Below are positions 52,933 to 63,006 of a stretch of 64,000 nucleotides of DNA, piece by piece (positions within the stretch are counted from its first letter, which is position 1; every line of letters starts with the position of its first letter). The notes under the pieces were generated by a model that was given only the letters and a program-made list of their open reading frames with translations, did no database searches and was not told where the DNA came from. Origin of the DNA: Vibrio sp. Isolate34 (GTDB lineage Bacteria > Pseudomonadota > Gammaproteobacteria > Enterobacterales > Vibrionaceae); assembly GCF_022397915.1 (NCBI RefSeq), contig NZ_JAKEUO010000019.1, positions 1 to 64,000 on the forward strand, written 5' to 3'. The position numbers and the translations under genes are program-made.

Positions 52933-54633
52933 ATGCTACGCGCTCTATATTTTGTTGTTATAGCTGTGTGCATTATCCCTACGATTCCTGGGGTAGCGGG
53001 AGTGGTGGCCTCATCACTGAGTTTTATCCCGCCCCTAGGTTTAGAGGAGCCCTCTCTCAACGGTTTTAGCCAAGTCTTCCAATGGGAAGGTGCTTGGCAC
53101 TCCATCGGTTTAAGCCTAAGCTCTGCAATCGCAAGCAGCTACATCGCCTGCTTCCTTACCTTTTGTATTCTTCAAGCCTCTTGGGGAAACAAGTTTTGGA
53201 GAAAGATTGAGCTGACGTTGTCGCCAATGCTGGCAATTCCACATGTGGCTTTCGCTATTGGCTTTGCTTTTCTATTCAGCCCAACAGGCCTTGGAGCGAG
53301 AGCCGTACATCACTTACTCGGTGAATCGGCGACGAGCTCTGAATTGGCTTTGTTGGTCAAAGACCCATACGCTTTCGGCCTCATCATTATGCTGGCACTC
53401 AAAGAAGTCCCTTTCTTGTTGCTGATGAGCATATCGATACTTCAACAAATCGATGTCGAACGTATCACTAAGGTGAGTGCTTCACTGGGTTACAGCCGCT
53501 CTCAGATTTGGTGGAAGTGTATTTTCCCACAATGGTTTACTAAGCTTCGTTTCCCAATGCTTGCGGTACTCGCTTACAGCGTATCGGTTGTTGATATTGC
53601 TTTGATCATTGGCCCGACTAACCCGCCGACCTTTGCAGTACTAGTATGGCAATGGTTTAACGACCCAGATCTTAATCTACTGCCGCGAGCAGCCGCTGGC
53701 GCCATCGTTTTATTCGGTTTAGCATCGTTGATCATCGCCTTAGCGCGTTTAATCGAATGGGCAGTTTTGAAGTACTTTCGAACTTGGCAATATTCAGGTA
53801 GAACAGGCGCGAACCTTCCGGGGAAAACCGTGTTTACTGTGCTTGCTGCGTTGTCACTGCTTATCATTCCATTGATGGTGATTTGGAGTGTTGCCCAACG
53901 TTGGCGTTTCCCTGACCTACTCCCTAGCCGCTATAGTACGCGTTTCTGGGAGTTTGAGTGGGATGGCATCATGAATACCGTCGGACAAAGCTTATGGATT
54001 GGTCTTATCGCCGCTTCTGTGGCTTTAATACTTGCGCTGGTTGCTCACGAATATCGGATCAAGTACAAGTGGCAAGTTCCCGGTTTTATCATCGCGATCC
54101 CAATGTTGATCCCTCAACTCTCTGTGTTATTCGGTATGCAAGTCACCACGCTTTATATCGGCAGCAGCGCTTATGAATTCTGGGTGATTTGGGCGCACGT
54201 ATTCTTCGCCTTTCCATTTGTGTACCTGTCTTTAGACGGGCCTTGGAAGAGCTTCAATGATGGACTCATTAAAGCGTCACTCAGTCTAGGCAAGTCGCCA
54301 TTTCAAAGTTGGTACTCCATCAAACTGCCAATCTTGTTACCTGCCATTGCCTTCGCTTGGGCGGTCGGGATCAGTGTGAGTTTGGCTCAATACTTACCAA
54401 CATTAATGCTTGGCGCGGGTCGCATTACTACCATCACCACAGAAGCTGTTGCGCTAACGAGTGGTTTCGACCGCAGAGTGACCGCTATTTACGCCATTTG
54501 GCAGGCCTTATTGCCTCTATTCTTTTTCTCTTTAGCGATATTAGTCAGCCGACTTCAACTCAGATATCGCCGTCTTACTTTTAAGGGTTTCCTAAGCAAT
54601 GAGTCTGTACCTCAACGACCTCGCCATCCGTAA
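52933..54633 (+). CDS. ynjC: ABC transporter permease YnjC (fused two-permease protein)
   Basis: 566 aa from the ATG at 52933; a TTG three bases earlier is possible. About 12 membrane helices form two tandem permease domains of six, each with an EAA-type loop (ASLGYSRSQIWWKCIFPQ and ASLSLGKSPFQSWYSIKLPIL). A single chain thus supplies both transmembrane halves, as in YnjC. It overlaps ynjD by 35 bp. Confidence 0.9.
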   Translation: MLRALYFVVIAVCIIPTIPGVAGVVASSLSFIPPLGLEEPSLNGFSQVFQWEGAWHSIGLSLSSAIASSYIACFLTFCILQASWGNKFWRKIELTLSPMLAIPHVAFAIGFAFLFSPTGLGARAVHHLLGESATSSELALLVKDPYAFGLIIMLALKEVPFLLLMSISILQQIDVERITKVSASLGYSRSQIWWKCIFPQWFTKLRFPMLAVLAYSVSVVDIALIIGPTNPPTFAVLVWQWFNDPDLNLLPRAAAGAIVLFGLASLIIALARLIEWAVLKYFRTWQYSGRTGANLPGKTVFTVLAALSLLIIPLMVIWSVAQRWRFPDLLPSRYSTRFWEFEWDGIMNTVGQSLWIGLIAASVALILALVAHEYRIKYKWQVPGFIIAIPMLIPQLSVLFGMQVTTLYIGSSAYEFWVIWAHVFFAFPFVYLSLDGPWKSFNDGLIKASLSLGKSPFQSWYSIKLPILLPAIAFAWAVGISVSLAQYLPTLMLGAGRITTITTEAVALTSGFDRRVTAIYAIWQALLPLFFFSLAILVSRLQLRYRRLTFKGFLSNESVPQRPRHP

Positions 54634-55249
54634 GAACGATGGTGAATCGCTGTTTTCAGCGCTAAACGTAACATTAGAATCAGGCCAAGTACTGGCTTTG
54701 ATGGGGCCTAGCGGATGCGGAAAATCGACTTTGTTGGATGCCGTTGCTGGACACCTGAATGATGAGTTTTCTTATTCTGGCAGCGTGGTTTTGAACGATA
54801 TTCAGCTCGACGAGCTTCCGTCACATCAACGTGAGGTCGGTATTCTGTTTCAGGATGACTTGCTATTCCCTCATCTAAAAGTGTGGGAAAACTTGGCATT
54901 CTCATTACCTAACTCTGTTAAGGGTTCGGCTCGCCAACAACAAGCTATGGCGGCGTTAAAAGACATCGAACTGACTCATTTAGCTGAGTCCTTCCCCGAT
55001 CAAATCTCCGGCGGCCAACGTGCGAGAATAAGCTTAACTCGCATGTTGTTAGCCAAGCCTAAACTGGCTTTACTTGATGAACCGTTCAGTAAGTTAGACC
55101 AAGAGCTCAGAGCACAGTTTCGTGATTGGGTGTTTGAGCAGTTGACGAAAGCCAATATCCCTACGCTGATGGTGACGCACGACGACGCAGACGTGCCTCA
55201 AGGGGCACAAGTACTCTCTTGGCCATGGAGAAGTAATCATGCTGGATAA
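54599..55249 (+). CDS. ynjD: ABC transporter ATPase YnjD
   Basis: 216 aa. It has Walker A GPSGCGKST, Q-loop FQDDLLFPHLKVWENLAF, signature ISGGQRARISL, Walker B ALLDEPFSKLD and the switch VTHDD. It overlaps ynjC upstream and ynjF downstream (11 bp). Confidence 0.93.
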   Translation: MSLYLNDLAIRKNDGESLFSALNVTLESGQVLALMGPSGCGKSTLLDAVAGHLNDEFSYSGSVVLNDIQLDELPSHQREVGILFQDDLLFPHLKVWENLAFSLPNSVKGSARQQQAMAALKDIELTHLAESFPDQISGGQRARISLTRMLLAKPKLALLDEPFSKLDQELRAQFRDWVFEQLTKANIPTLMVTHDDADVPQGAQVLSWPWRSNHAG

Positions 55250-55859
55250 ATACTCTATCAAGGTCATTAAGTGGCCGTTAAACCAATCAGCAAAAGTACT
55301 GAATCAAATCGGTATCACAGCGAACCAAACAACTCTGTTCGGATTTTTAGTCGGCTGTTTAGCGTTTCCTGCGTTAGCATTTCAACAATATGAGTGGGCG
55401 TTAGGCTTCATTGTATTCAACAGAGTGTGTGATGGACTTGATGGCGCTTTGGCTCGAATCCAAGGCATCAGTGATGCGGGCGGCTTCCTCGATATCAGCC
55501 TGGATTTCCTTTTCTATTCGTTAATTCCTTTTGGCTTTGTGATTGCGAATCCTGAGCACAACGCCATTGCCGGTGCATTTTTGATCTTCTCTTTTATCGG
55601 CACAGGCAGCAGCTTTTTGGCGTTTGCGGTGATGGCAGGCAAGCGAGGAATCGAGAACCCCGTTTATAAGCACAAGTCGCTCTACTACATGTCTGGGTTA
55701 ACTGAGGGCACAGAGACCATCGCCTGTTTCATTGCCTTTTGTATTTGGCCTCAACACTTTGCAGTTATTGCTTACACCTTTGGTGCGGCATGTTGGCTGA
55801 CGACGTTCATGCGAATTTATTTTGGGTTCCAAACCCTCAAGACTCAGCAAGAAAGTTAG
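55239..55859 (+). CDS. ynjF: CDP-alcohol phosphatidyltransferase family protein YnjF
   Basis: 206 aa, about six membrane helices. The signature CDGLDGALARIQGISDAGGF followed by LDISLD carries the DG..AR...G...D...D pattern of CDP-alcohol phosphotransferases that transfer a phosphoalcohol from CDP-diacylglycerol or a related donor. In E. coli ynjF sits next to ynjBCDE. The E. coli ynjE sulfurtransferase gene is missing here. The substrate is unknown. Confidence 0.88.
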   Translation: MLDKYSIKVIKWPLNQSAKVLNQIGITANQTTLFGFLVGCLAFPALAFQQYEWALGFIVFNRVCDGLDGALARIQGISDAGGFLDISLDFLFYSLIPFGFVIANPEHNAIAGAFLIFSFIGTGSSFLAFAVMAGKRGIENPVYKHKSLYYMSGLTEGTETIACFIAFCIWPQHFAVIAYTFGAACWLTTFMRIYFGFQTLKTQQES

Positions 55860-55885
55860 CAATCTAACGACAAAAACAAGATACA

Positions 55886-55918
55886 AAAACGCCGCTCAAT
55901 GTGAGCGGCGTTTTCTTT
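55886..55918. terminator. Bidirectional terminator after ynjF
   Basis: Strong stem AAAACGCCGCTCA / TGAGCGGCGTTTT with a 3-nt loop. Confidence 0.9.
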
Positions 55919-55936
55919 TATAATGCTAACATTCGA

Positions 55937-56902
55937 TTAAGCGTCAGCAGCAGTGTTAATTCTAAACCTCAGCACCTTCAAGCTTGAATCAAGATCGACA
56001 TCGACAAACTCAGGCGGGTTGTCTAGGCGCTCAATAAACTCAACGTTTGGCGCTTCTTCTGCCATCGTTTCGATAAGGAAGTTAGGAGAAACCGCTGGTG
56101 AGTTAACACACGCAATCACTTCACCACCTTCTGTCAGAAGCTCAGGTAATCGACGTAAGATCTTTTTGTAGTCTTTAGTTAACGCAAAGCTGCCTTTTTG
56201 GAACGAAGGCGGATCAATGATAACGAGCTCGTAAGGGCCACCTTTCTTGATTTTGCCCCACGACTTAAAGATATCGTAACCAAGGAAGTTCACCGAGCGC
56301 ATATCGTGATCATTCAAACGGTGATTATCGCGGCCTTTGTTTAGCGAGCCACGCGACATGTCCACGTTCATGCACTGGCGAGCGCCACCAGCGATAGCTG
56401 CGACAGAGAAGCCACAAGTGTATGCGAACAAGTTAAGAACATTCTTACCCTTGGCATTATCTTGTACCCACTGACGACCGTTACGCATGTCTAGAAACAA
56501 ACCGAAGTTCTGATTACGGCCAATGTCGAGCTGATACTTCAGACCATGCTCAACCACGACTGGGGAGTCGTTTAGCTCGCCCCACAGCACTTCAGAAGGC
56601 GCACCATCGGCATAACGGTGTTGCAGAACAATACTTGTGCCCTGCTTTGCTTGCCAGATGTCTTTACTGGTCAAGTCAACCAATCCAGCTTTAAGAGATG
56701 ACAAGAACTCTTCGTCTACTTCTTTGAATACGTTAACCAGTAGCTGCCCATCAACCCAATCACATGTCAGTTGCTCTAGACCTGGCCAAAACTTCCCACG
56801 ACCGTGAAAGATACGACGCAGTTCATTCGGTACTTCATTAAGTTGCTGTTCAATATGACTAAAAAACAGAGGTAAAGCTAATGCTTCCATTATTTCACTC
56901 AC
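55937..56902 (-). CDS. SAM-dependent RNA methyltransferase-like protein
   Basis: 321 aa class I methyltransferase. The SAM site is GKNVLNLFAYTCGFSVAAIAGGA and the catalytic motif is VIIDPPSFQKGS, typical of the PF10672/RlmI-like family that methylates rRNA cytosine or purines. An N-terminal PUA domain as in RlmI is not evident. The start overlaps the RluA-like stop by 4 bp, so both are likely in one rRNA/tRNA modification operon. Confidence 0.85.
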   Translation of the reverse strand: MSEIMEALALPLFFSHIEQQLNEVPNELRRIFHGRGKFWPGLEQLTCDWVDGQLLVNVFKEVDEEFLSSLKAGLVDLTSKDIWQAKQGTSIVLQHRYADGAPSEVLWGELNDSPVVVEHGLKYQLDIGRNQNFGLFLDMRNGRQWVQDNAKGKNVLNLFAYTCGFSVAAIAGGARQCMNVDMSRGSLNKGRDNHRLNDHDMRSVNFLGYDIFKSWGKIKKGGPYELVIIDPPSFQKGSFALTKDYKKILRRLPELLTEGGEVIACVNSPAVSPNFLIETMAEEAPNVEFIERLDNPPEFVDVDLDSSLKVLRFRINTAADA

Positions 56903-57597
56903 TTAGTGTTTAGCTTTGGCCACGTTAATGACCAAGGTTCAAGCCAACTGTCCAAACCGTTAGAGACGATTTCTTGATGCCACTTCTCTCCTAAAGAGTC
57001 TAAGCTCCTTGGGTCGCAGACATATTCGTAGGCTTGTGATTGATAGGTAAATCGAATCGCGAAGGCATGCAGATAACCTCTGTCAGCCTCACTCGATGGA
57101 TTATAAATAGGGTCACCAACAATAGCGGAACCGATCGACTTCATCGCGACACGGATCTGGTGAGTTCGCCCAGTATAAGGTTTACATAAAAGTAGACGCT
57201 CACTGGGTTCAGCCGTTGCTGATAAAAATTGGGTAATCGCTGGGTTTTCTTTGCTGGTCAGTAACTTCCAGCTAGAGCGTCGTGAACGCTCCATATCTCC
57301 AGAAATCAAACCCTGCTTTTTCTTCGGTTTCTTAGAGCCAATCGCAAGGTAGTACTTCTCCACTTCACGCTTTGCGAAAAGCTGTGAAAGCTCATTCGCC
57401 GCTGAAGAACTCTTTGCTAGCAGCAGAATGCCTGAGGTCATTTTATCAAGGCGATGAACGAGATACAGCTTAGGTTCATTGATTGCCTTAGCCACTTCTT
57501 GAAGCAGCATAGTATCGCCATCGTCTTTGTGGACGCTGACACCAGGGTGCTTATTGATAAGTAAAAAATCAGAGTGGTTCAGAAGAATATCGAACAT
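56899..57597 (-). CDS. RluA-family pseudouridine synthase
   Basis: 232 aa from the ATG at 57597, where similarity begins (MFDILLNHSDFLLINKHPGVSVHKDDGD); upstream ATGs add 30 residues without homology. The catalytic Asp is in LYLVHRLDKMTSG, and the C-terminal PYTGRTHQIRVAM is also conserved. It lacks an S4 domain, like the shorter RluA group. The RNA target is unknown. Confidence 0.9.
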   Translation of the reverse strand: MFDILLNHSDFLLINKHPGVSVHKDDGDTMLLQEVAKAINEPKLYLVHRLDKMTSGILLLAKSSSAANELSQLFAKREVEKYYLAIGSKKPKKKQGLISGDMERSRRSSWKLLTSKENPAITQFLSATAEPSERLLLCKPYTGRTHQIRVAMKSIGSAIVGDPIYNPSSEADRGYLHAFAIRFTYQSQAYEYVCDPRSLDSLGEKWHQEIVSNGLDSWLEPWSLTWPKLNTK

Positions 57598-57754
57598 GTA
57601 AAGGCTAGCTCCATTGTAGAACGTGGAGTATACCGCGTCTGAACCCAGATTCCAGCTACGAAAAAGCCCAACCAACTCAATTAACATTGAATCATTGGGC
57701 TTCTCTTTATTTGTCCGCTTTCGGTAATCGGTTTTTAGTTCCGATTGAATACGG

Positions 57755-57782
57755 ACTAAGCACTAAGCACTAAGCACTAAGC
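57755..57782. repeat. 7-bp tandem repeat, four copies, at the chemoreceptor stop codon
   Basis: Four perfect copies of ACTAAGC. The innermost copy supplies the last codon and TAG stop of the chemoreceptor on the minus strand; the rest is 3' untranslated. Copy-number change would not alter the protein. Confidence 0.9.
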
Positions 57783-59393
57783 AAGCTTAAACTTACCAAC
57801 CAGAGCTTCTAGCTCAGCAACCTTAGCATTCAAACCTGAAGTGTTTTCAGAACTGCGTGTCGCCAGTTGCAAAGACTGCTCAGAGATATCACTGATCGCC
57901 GTAATGTCCGCCGCAATCTCTTTAGTCACAGCCGTCTGTTCTTCTGCTGCAGTCGCGATAGAGTTAACCATGCTTTGTACATTACCCGCACCGCTAACAA
58001 TCGCTTCTAGCGCTGAAACAGCACCTGAGCTTTGCTCTACGCCAATCTCCACCAAACGGCAGTTATCTTGGGTGTAAGTGACCGCTTCTTGCGTGCCCGA
58101 CTGAATAGATTGAATGATGCCAGATACTTCTTGTGTCGCTTTGGTCGTTCTCTCCGCTAGTGCGCGAACTTCATCGGCAACCACAGCAAAACCACGACCG
58201 AATTCACCTGCACGAGCCGCTTCAATTGCAGCGTTAAGAGCTAACAGGTTAGTTTGCTCAGCAATGTCTTCGATTACCTTGATAACACTACCAATCTGCT
58301 CACCGTGAGAACCGAGAGTATTCATTTGCAGCGACATATCGCTCATTTGAGTCGACACTTGTTGAATACTTGCTACCATCTCAACAATCACGTTACGGCC
58401 ATCTTCTGCAGAAGTTTCAGAGCGGCGCGCTTCTTCATAAGTAGACGTGCCCTGCTGCGCAACTTCTGAAATGGTCAAGCTTAATTCTTCAGCAGCCGTT
58501 GCAATCAAGTTCGCTTTATTAGCTTGAGCTGAAGCGCCCGTTACGATGTCTTGGCTAATAGAAGATAGCTCACCAGTCACAGATTGAACTTCATGGGTCA
58601 CAGAAGAGATAGAACCCAGTAGGTCGACCAATGATTTCTGCATCTGGTTAATCGACTTAGCCAGTTCAGCCAGTTCGTCACCAGCATCATCAATAATGTC
58701 GCCTGCCGTTAGGTCACCATTTGCGACACGTCGCGCAACTTGTTCAACACGAGTCAAACGCTTGGTGATAGAGCTAGACAACACATACGCAATCACACAA
58801 CCAAACACGATCGCAATCGCAGACAACACCATGATGGTGCGCTCGATGGTAGTAAACGTATCGGTTAGCGTAAGCAATGATTGCTCAGTATCTGCACGCT
58901 CACTTGCAGATGCTTGATCCAGTAAGTTTTCAATGGGTATCAAGTTCGTCTCGTATAGAGAACGCAGCTGTTGAATGTTGGCTAATAGCTCAGACTGATC
59001 ATTGATCTTAGGCACAAGCTTAGATTCAAACTCTTGGGTGAAGCGTCCCATTAACTCTTCAATACGCAGAATACGGCGATGATCTTCAGAGCCTCTGCTT
59101 TCCAAACGTTTTGCTTGCGCGATGGCTTGAGCAAACTCGTTCTTATTCGAGCGATAATCATTAAGCGCATTATCAACCTGAGTAATTGCACCCAGCGCAT
59201 CTCGGTAGACATCACCCGCTTCATCAATCAATGCAAGATAGGTAACAGTACCCGGAACATCGTCCATTCTAATTTCATCTGCGCTTTTGTGGGCATCAAT
59301 GACTTCAAACCAGACGATGGTAACTAAGGTAACAAGCACCGCCAAAATTGAGCCAAACCCAGCATAAAGCTTTTTTCTTACAGATAATTTCAC
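57777..59393 (-). CDS. Methyl-accepting chemotaxis protein
   Basis: 538 aa. It has an N-terminal helix (about residues 10-30), a periplasmic helical-bundle sensor to about residue 185, a second helix (about 188-207, [21 protein letters not shown]), HAMP, and the signalling domain whose hairpin tip reads [43 protein letters not shown]. The sensor resembles the 4-helix-bundle (4HB/TarH-like) class. No pentapeptide tether (NWETF) is present at the C-terminus. Confidence 0.93.
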   Translation of the reverse strand: MKLSVRKKLYAGFGSILAVLVTLVTIVWFEVIDAHKSADEIRMDDVPGTVTYLALIDEAGDVYRDALGAITQVDNALNDYRSNKNEFAQAIAQAKRLESRGSEDHRRILRIEELMGRFTQEFESKLVPKINDQSELLANIQQLRSLYETNLIPIENLLDQASASERADTEQSLLTLTDTFTTIERTIMVLSAIAIVFGCVIAYVLSSSITKRLTRVEQVARRVANGDLTAGDIIDDAGDELAELAKSINQMQKSLVDLLGSISSVTHEVQSVTGELSSISQDIVTGASAQANKANLIATAAEELSLTISEVAQQGTSTYEEARRSETSAEDGRNVIVEMVASIQQVSTQMSDMSLQMNTLGSHGEQIGSVIKVIEDIAEQTNLLALNAAIEAARAGEFGRGFAVVADEVRALAERTTKATQEVSGIIQSIQSGTQEAVTYTQDNCRLVEIGVEQSSGAVSALEAIVSGAGNVQSMVNSIATAAEEQTAVTKEIAADITAISDISEQSLQLATRSSENTSGLNAKVAELEALVGKFKLA

Positions 59394-59518
59394 ACAACAC
59401 CTACCTAAATAAACGACAGCTTATACAGCCTTAACATTTAATATATCGTCTACCAGACGGATAACTTTAGTGAATGTAAGGTTTTTATTTTTCGATAATA
59501 ATTAAGTATTTAAAGCAA

Positions 59519-59549
59519 AAAAAACGGGAGCCATTGGCTCCCGTTTTTT
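59519..59549. terminator. Terminator after the NSS transporter gene
   Basis: Stem AAAACGGGAGCC / GGCTCCCGTTTT with a 4-nt loop and flanking A and T runs. Confidence 0.9.
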
Positions 59550-59570
59550 CGTTATTTACTTAGCTTGCGA

Positions 59571-61004
59571 TTATAGCTTCTTAGAGATAAGCGCAGAACC
59601 AGCGATAATACCAATACCTAGTAGCATGATTGCACCTTTACCGCTGTCGAAGCCAGAAGAGATACCCATGAACGCTACAATAGCGATAGCTACTGGGATG
59701 ATGTATTTAACCAGTGTGTACCATAGACCGAATAGTGGGAAAGATACTTCACCGTCGTTAGTGATTTCTTTCTCTAGGTCAGCACGGTTTAGTCTCCAAC
59801 CAGCGAAGATACATACCAACATACCGCCAACTGCTAGGAAGATCTTATCAGTTAGCAGGTCGAAGATATCGAACGCACCTGTACCGAACAGTGTTGGACC
59901 GAAGCCACCAAGTGATAGAGAAGCGAAGATACATAGAATCGCCATTACTACACTTGCAGACAGTACAGCTGTTACACGCTTCATGCCTTTCTCATCGATT
60001 AGGTAAGAAACCACAACTTCAAGCAGAGATACTGAAGAAGTCAGTGCCGCAACACTTAGACCAACGAAGAACATAAGAGCAAATAGAAGACCAACTACGC
60101 CGCCCATTTCAGCGAATAGCTGAGGAACAACAACGAATACTAGACCAGGACCAGCTGCAGGCTCCATACCGAATGCGAACATTGCAGGGAACATTGCAAC
60201 ACCAGCTAGGATAGCAACACCAGTATCCATTGCAGTAACCATAGCTGTCGTTTGAACTAGGTTCTCTTTCTTCTTAAGGTAAGAACCGTAAGTCAACATA
60301 CAACCCATACCAAGAGATAGTGAGAAGAATGCTTGACCTAGTGCAGCTAGGATTACACCGCTGTCTACTTTAGAGAAGTCAGGGCTGAATAGGAATTCAA
60401 GACCAGCCATCGCGCCCGGAAGCATGATGCCTTTGATAGATACCACGATAAGGATGATGAAAAGAAGTGGCATCAGGATCTTACCCGCTTTCTCAATACC
60501 GCCAGAAATACCTTTCATAACAATAACAATGTTAAGTAGTAGGTATAGGCCCATCCACATAAGTGGTTGAACTGGGTTTGAGATAAAGCCACCGAAGCTG
60601 TCACCAATTGCTTCAGGTGCGTCTAGTAGACCACCAGCAATTTTACCGATGTATGCGATAGACCAGCCACCTACTACAGGGTAGAAACCCATGATTAGTA
60701 GACCACTCACTACGCCGATAACACCAGCGAACGTCCAACGACGGTCAGTTGTTTTAAATGCACCTACTGCTGATTTTTGCGTATGACGGCCAATAGCAAA
60801 TTCAGTCAGCATGACACTGAAACCAATGAAAATTACGAAAAACAGGTAAATTGCAACGAATGCACCACCGCCACTCTCGCCTGCTGTGTATGGGAATTTC
60901 CAAATGTTACCTAAGCCAACAGCAGAACCTGCTGCAGCCATTACGAATCCTAACTTCGAACCCCAGGTATCGCGGGGTGTTGTGGTTGTATTACTAGTAG
61001 CCAC
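59571..61004 (-). CDS. Sodium-dependent transporter, NSS (SNF) family
   Basis: 477 aa with about 11-12 helices. The first helix has GFVMAAAGSAVGLGNIWKFPY, the sodium and substrate site of LeuT-type transporters, and helix 6 has GQAFFSLSLGMGCMLTYGSY. Family members take up amino acids or osmolytes with sodium. The exact substrate is unknown. Confidence 0.93.
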   Translation of the reverse strand: MATSNTTTTPRDTWGSKLGFVMAAAGSAVGLGNIWKFPYTAGESGGGAFVAIYLFFVIFIGFSVMLTEFAIGRHTQKSAVGAFKTTDRRWTFAGVIGVVSGLLIMGFYPVVGGWSIAYIGKIAGGLLDAPEAIGDSFGGFISNPVQPLMWMGLYLLLNIVIVMKGISGGIEKAGKILMPLLFIILIVVSIKGIMLPGAMAGLEFLFSPDFSKVDSGVILAALGQAFFSLSLGMGCMLTYGSYLKKKENLVQTTAMVTAMDTGVAILAGVAMFPAMFAFGMEPAAGPGLVFVVVPQLFAEMGGVVGLLFALMFFVGLSVAALTSSVSLLEVVVSYLIDEKGMKRVTAVLSASVVMAILCIFASLSLGGFGPTLFGTGAFDIFDLLTDKIFLAVGGMLVCIFAGWRLNRADLEKEITNDGEVSFPLFGLWYTLVKYIIPVAIAIVAFMGISSGFDSGKGAIMLLGIGIIAGSALISKKL

Positions 61005-61370
61005 GTGTACTCCAAACTTTTGTGTTATGTGATGTTGTGTTTTGCTTTGGGTGGCGTCTTTAAAAGATAAGATGTATAAAAAAATTTACACATCTAAAAG
61101 ATTTGATTGACGCTCGTATATAGCAAGTAAACCAGTTTAAGAATAAAATTGGAAGTCCGAACCGTACATATTTCGTTACCAATGTAAATTTTTATGGTTA
61201 AATGCCGCGTTTTCATACAAAACAATCGTTTTCGTCTTAAGTTAACCAAAACTTAACAACTATAACCTGTTTACAGCTTTAGCTCTAATTTGTAAATAGT
61301 TGATTCCTTAAATTCCCATATCCGTAAAATAGCATTACTATCTAAGTGTCTCTTTTTTCGAGTATTCAAT
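61005..61370. other. Divergent promoter region of the NSS transporter and cls
   Basis: 366 bp of AT-rich DNA with no supportable gene. Both neighbours are transcribed outward, so both promoters are here. I see no clear operator. Confidence 0.5.
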
Positions 61371-62825
61371 GTGGAAAAGCTCTACCATTTTTTAACTTTG
61401 GCATCTGTCGCGTTGTACTGGGTTCTCGTAGCCGGTGTAACACTGCGTGTTGTACTAAAACGACGCTCTGTCAGCGTTTCTCTCGCGTGGTTGATGGTTA
61501 TCTACATTATCCCAGTTGTCGGTGTCGCTTGTTACTTCCTTTTTGGTGAGCTAAACCTAGGTAGAAAAAGGGCTGAACGCGCACATCGCATGTTTACTCC
61601 CTTTGGTGATTGGTTCAGAAAACTCGATGATTGCCAGCTCCACCTGCCAGGCAAAGTCGGCTCTCCTATCCACAAGATCGATGAGCTTTGTAATAATCGA
61701 ATGGGCATTCCTGCTCTCAGCGGAAACACCCTATCGCTGCAATCTTCTCCAAACGAGATCCTACACGCAATTATCGAAGATATAGAAAACGCCCAGACCA
61801 GCATTAAGATGGTTTTCTATATTTGGCACCCTGGCGGCCTAACCGATTCAGTTGCTTCTGCTCTTATTCGAGCCGCAAAACGTGGTGTCGATGTTAAAGT
61901 TTTGCTCGATTCTGCGGGCAGCCCACGCTTTTTCAAAAGCCACTGGCTATCCATGATGAAAGATGCCGGTGTTCACGTTGTGCAAGCACTGGAAGTGAGC
62001 CCTTGGCGTATATTCCTGCGACGCTTAGATTTAAGGCAGCATCGCAAGATCATCGTGATTGACGAAACCATTGCCTATACAGGTTCAATGAACATGGTCG
62101 ACCCTGCTCACTTCAAACAGAGTTCAGGCGTAGGTCAGTGGATAGATGTGATGGTTCGAGTGACAGGCCCGACCGTTAACGTGTTATCTGCCATTCACGG
62201 TTGGGATTGGGAAGTGGAAACAGGAGAACGAATCCTACCTGATTTACCAGAATGTCCGGTTGAAGAGGTAATAACGCATCACCCAGTTCAAGTCGTGCCA
62301 TCTGGCCCTGGCATGCCTGAATATTTGATCCTGCAAGTGCTAACCATTGCGATCAATCAAGCGAATCACTCGGTACGTATCACTACGCCCTATTTCGTGC
62401 CAAGCGCCGACTTGTTAGAGACACTGAAAATGACAGCGCAACGAGGTGTCAACGTAGAGCTCATCATTCCACATAACAACGATTCACTGATGGTTAAGTG
62501 GGCATCTCGCGCTTTCTATACTGAATTACTTGAAGCTGGCGTGAAGATCTACGAGTTTTACGGTGGCCTTCTTCATACCAAGTCGGTTGTTATCGATGAA
62601 GAGTTTTGTTTGATCGGAACGGTCAACATCGACATGCGCAGCCTATGGCTCAACTTCGAAGTGACACTAGCCGTAGATGATGTGCACTTCACTCAGCAGC
62701 TCTCTGAGCTACAACAATCGTACATTGAATCATCTCACCCAGTAGTACTGGAGCAGTGGGAACAGAGAAACTTGCGAAATCGCTTCTTTGAAAGATTGTT
62801 CTATCTGTTCAATCCTCTGCTGTAA
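61371..62825 (+). CDS. cls: Cardiolipin synthase ClsA
   Basis: 484 aa from a GTG at 61371, where family similarity begins (E. coli ClsA is 486 aa). Two N-terminal membrane helices precede two PLD domains with HxKxxxxD motifs, HRKIIVIDETIAYTGSMNMVD and HTKSVVIDEEFCLIGTVN. The C-terminus ERLFYLFNPLL is close to that of ClsA. It joins two phosphatidylglycerols into cardiolipin. Confidence 0.95.
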   Translation: MEKLYHFLTLASVALYWVLVAGVTLRVVLKRRSVSVSLAWLMVIYIIPVVGVACYFLFGELNLGRKRAERAHRMFTPFGDWFRKLDDCQLHLPGKVGSPIHKIDELCNNRMGIPALSGNTLSLQSSPNEILHAIIEDIENAQTSIKMVFYIWHPGGLTDSVASALIRAAKRGVDVKVLLDSAGSPRFFKSHWLSMMKDAGVHVVQALEVSPWRIFLRRLDLRQHRKIIVIDETIAYTGSMNMVDPAHFKQSSGVGQWIDVMVRVTGPTVNVLSAIHGWDWEVETGERILPDLPECPVEEVITHHPVQVVPSGPGMPEYLILQVLTIAINQANHSVRITTPYFVPSADLLETLKMTAQRGVNVELIIPHNNDSLMVKWASRAFYTELLEAGVKIYEFYGGLLHTKSVVIDEEFCLIGTVNIDMRSLWLNFEVTLAVDDVHFTQQLSELQQSYIESSHPVVLEQWEQRNLRNRFFERLFYLFNPLL

Positions 62826-62869
62826 TACCTATGATGAGTCAATTGCGGCTCATCACTTCCTCCCTTATG

Positions 62870-62909
62870 TTTTTAACCTTTCATCATTAATTAAGTGAAA
62901 GGTTAAAAA
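62870..62909. terminator. Bidirectional terminator after cls
   Basis: Perfect 14-bp stem TTTTTAACCTTTCA / TGAAAGGTTAAAAA with a 12-nt loop. Confidence 0.75.
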
Positions 62910-63006
62910 GCGAAAGAAAAGCGTAAAAACTCCCGCTCCCCTCTTGCTTTGAAGGCTATTGGCATGTTTTAAATAGGACATAACCGATTGATAAGGAATT
63001 CACAGC

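Noticed and set aside
57755-57782. Phase-variable chemoreceptor C-terminus
   Set aside because: The stop codon lies in the first copy as read on the coding strand, so copy changes fall outside the protein.
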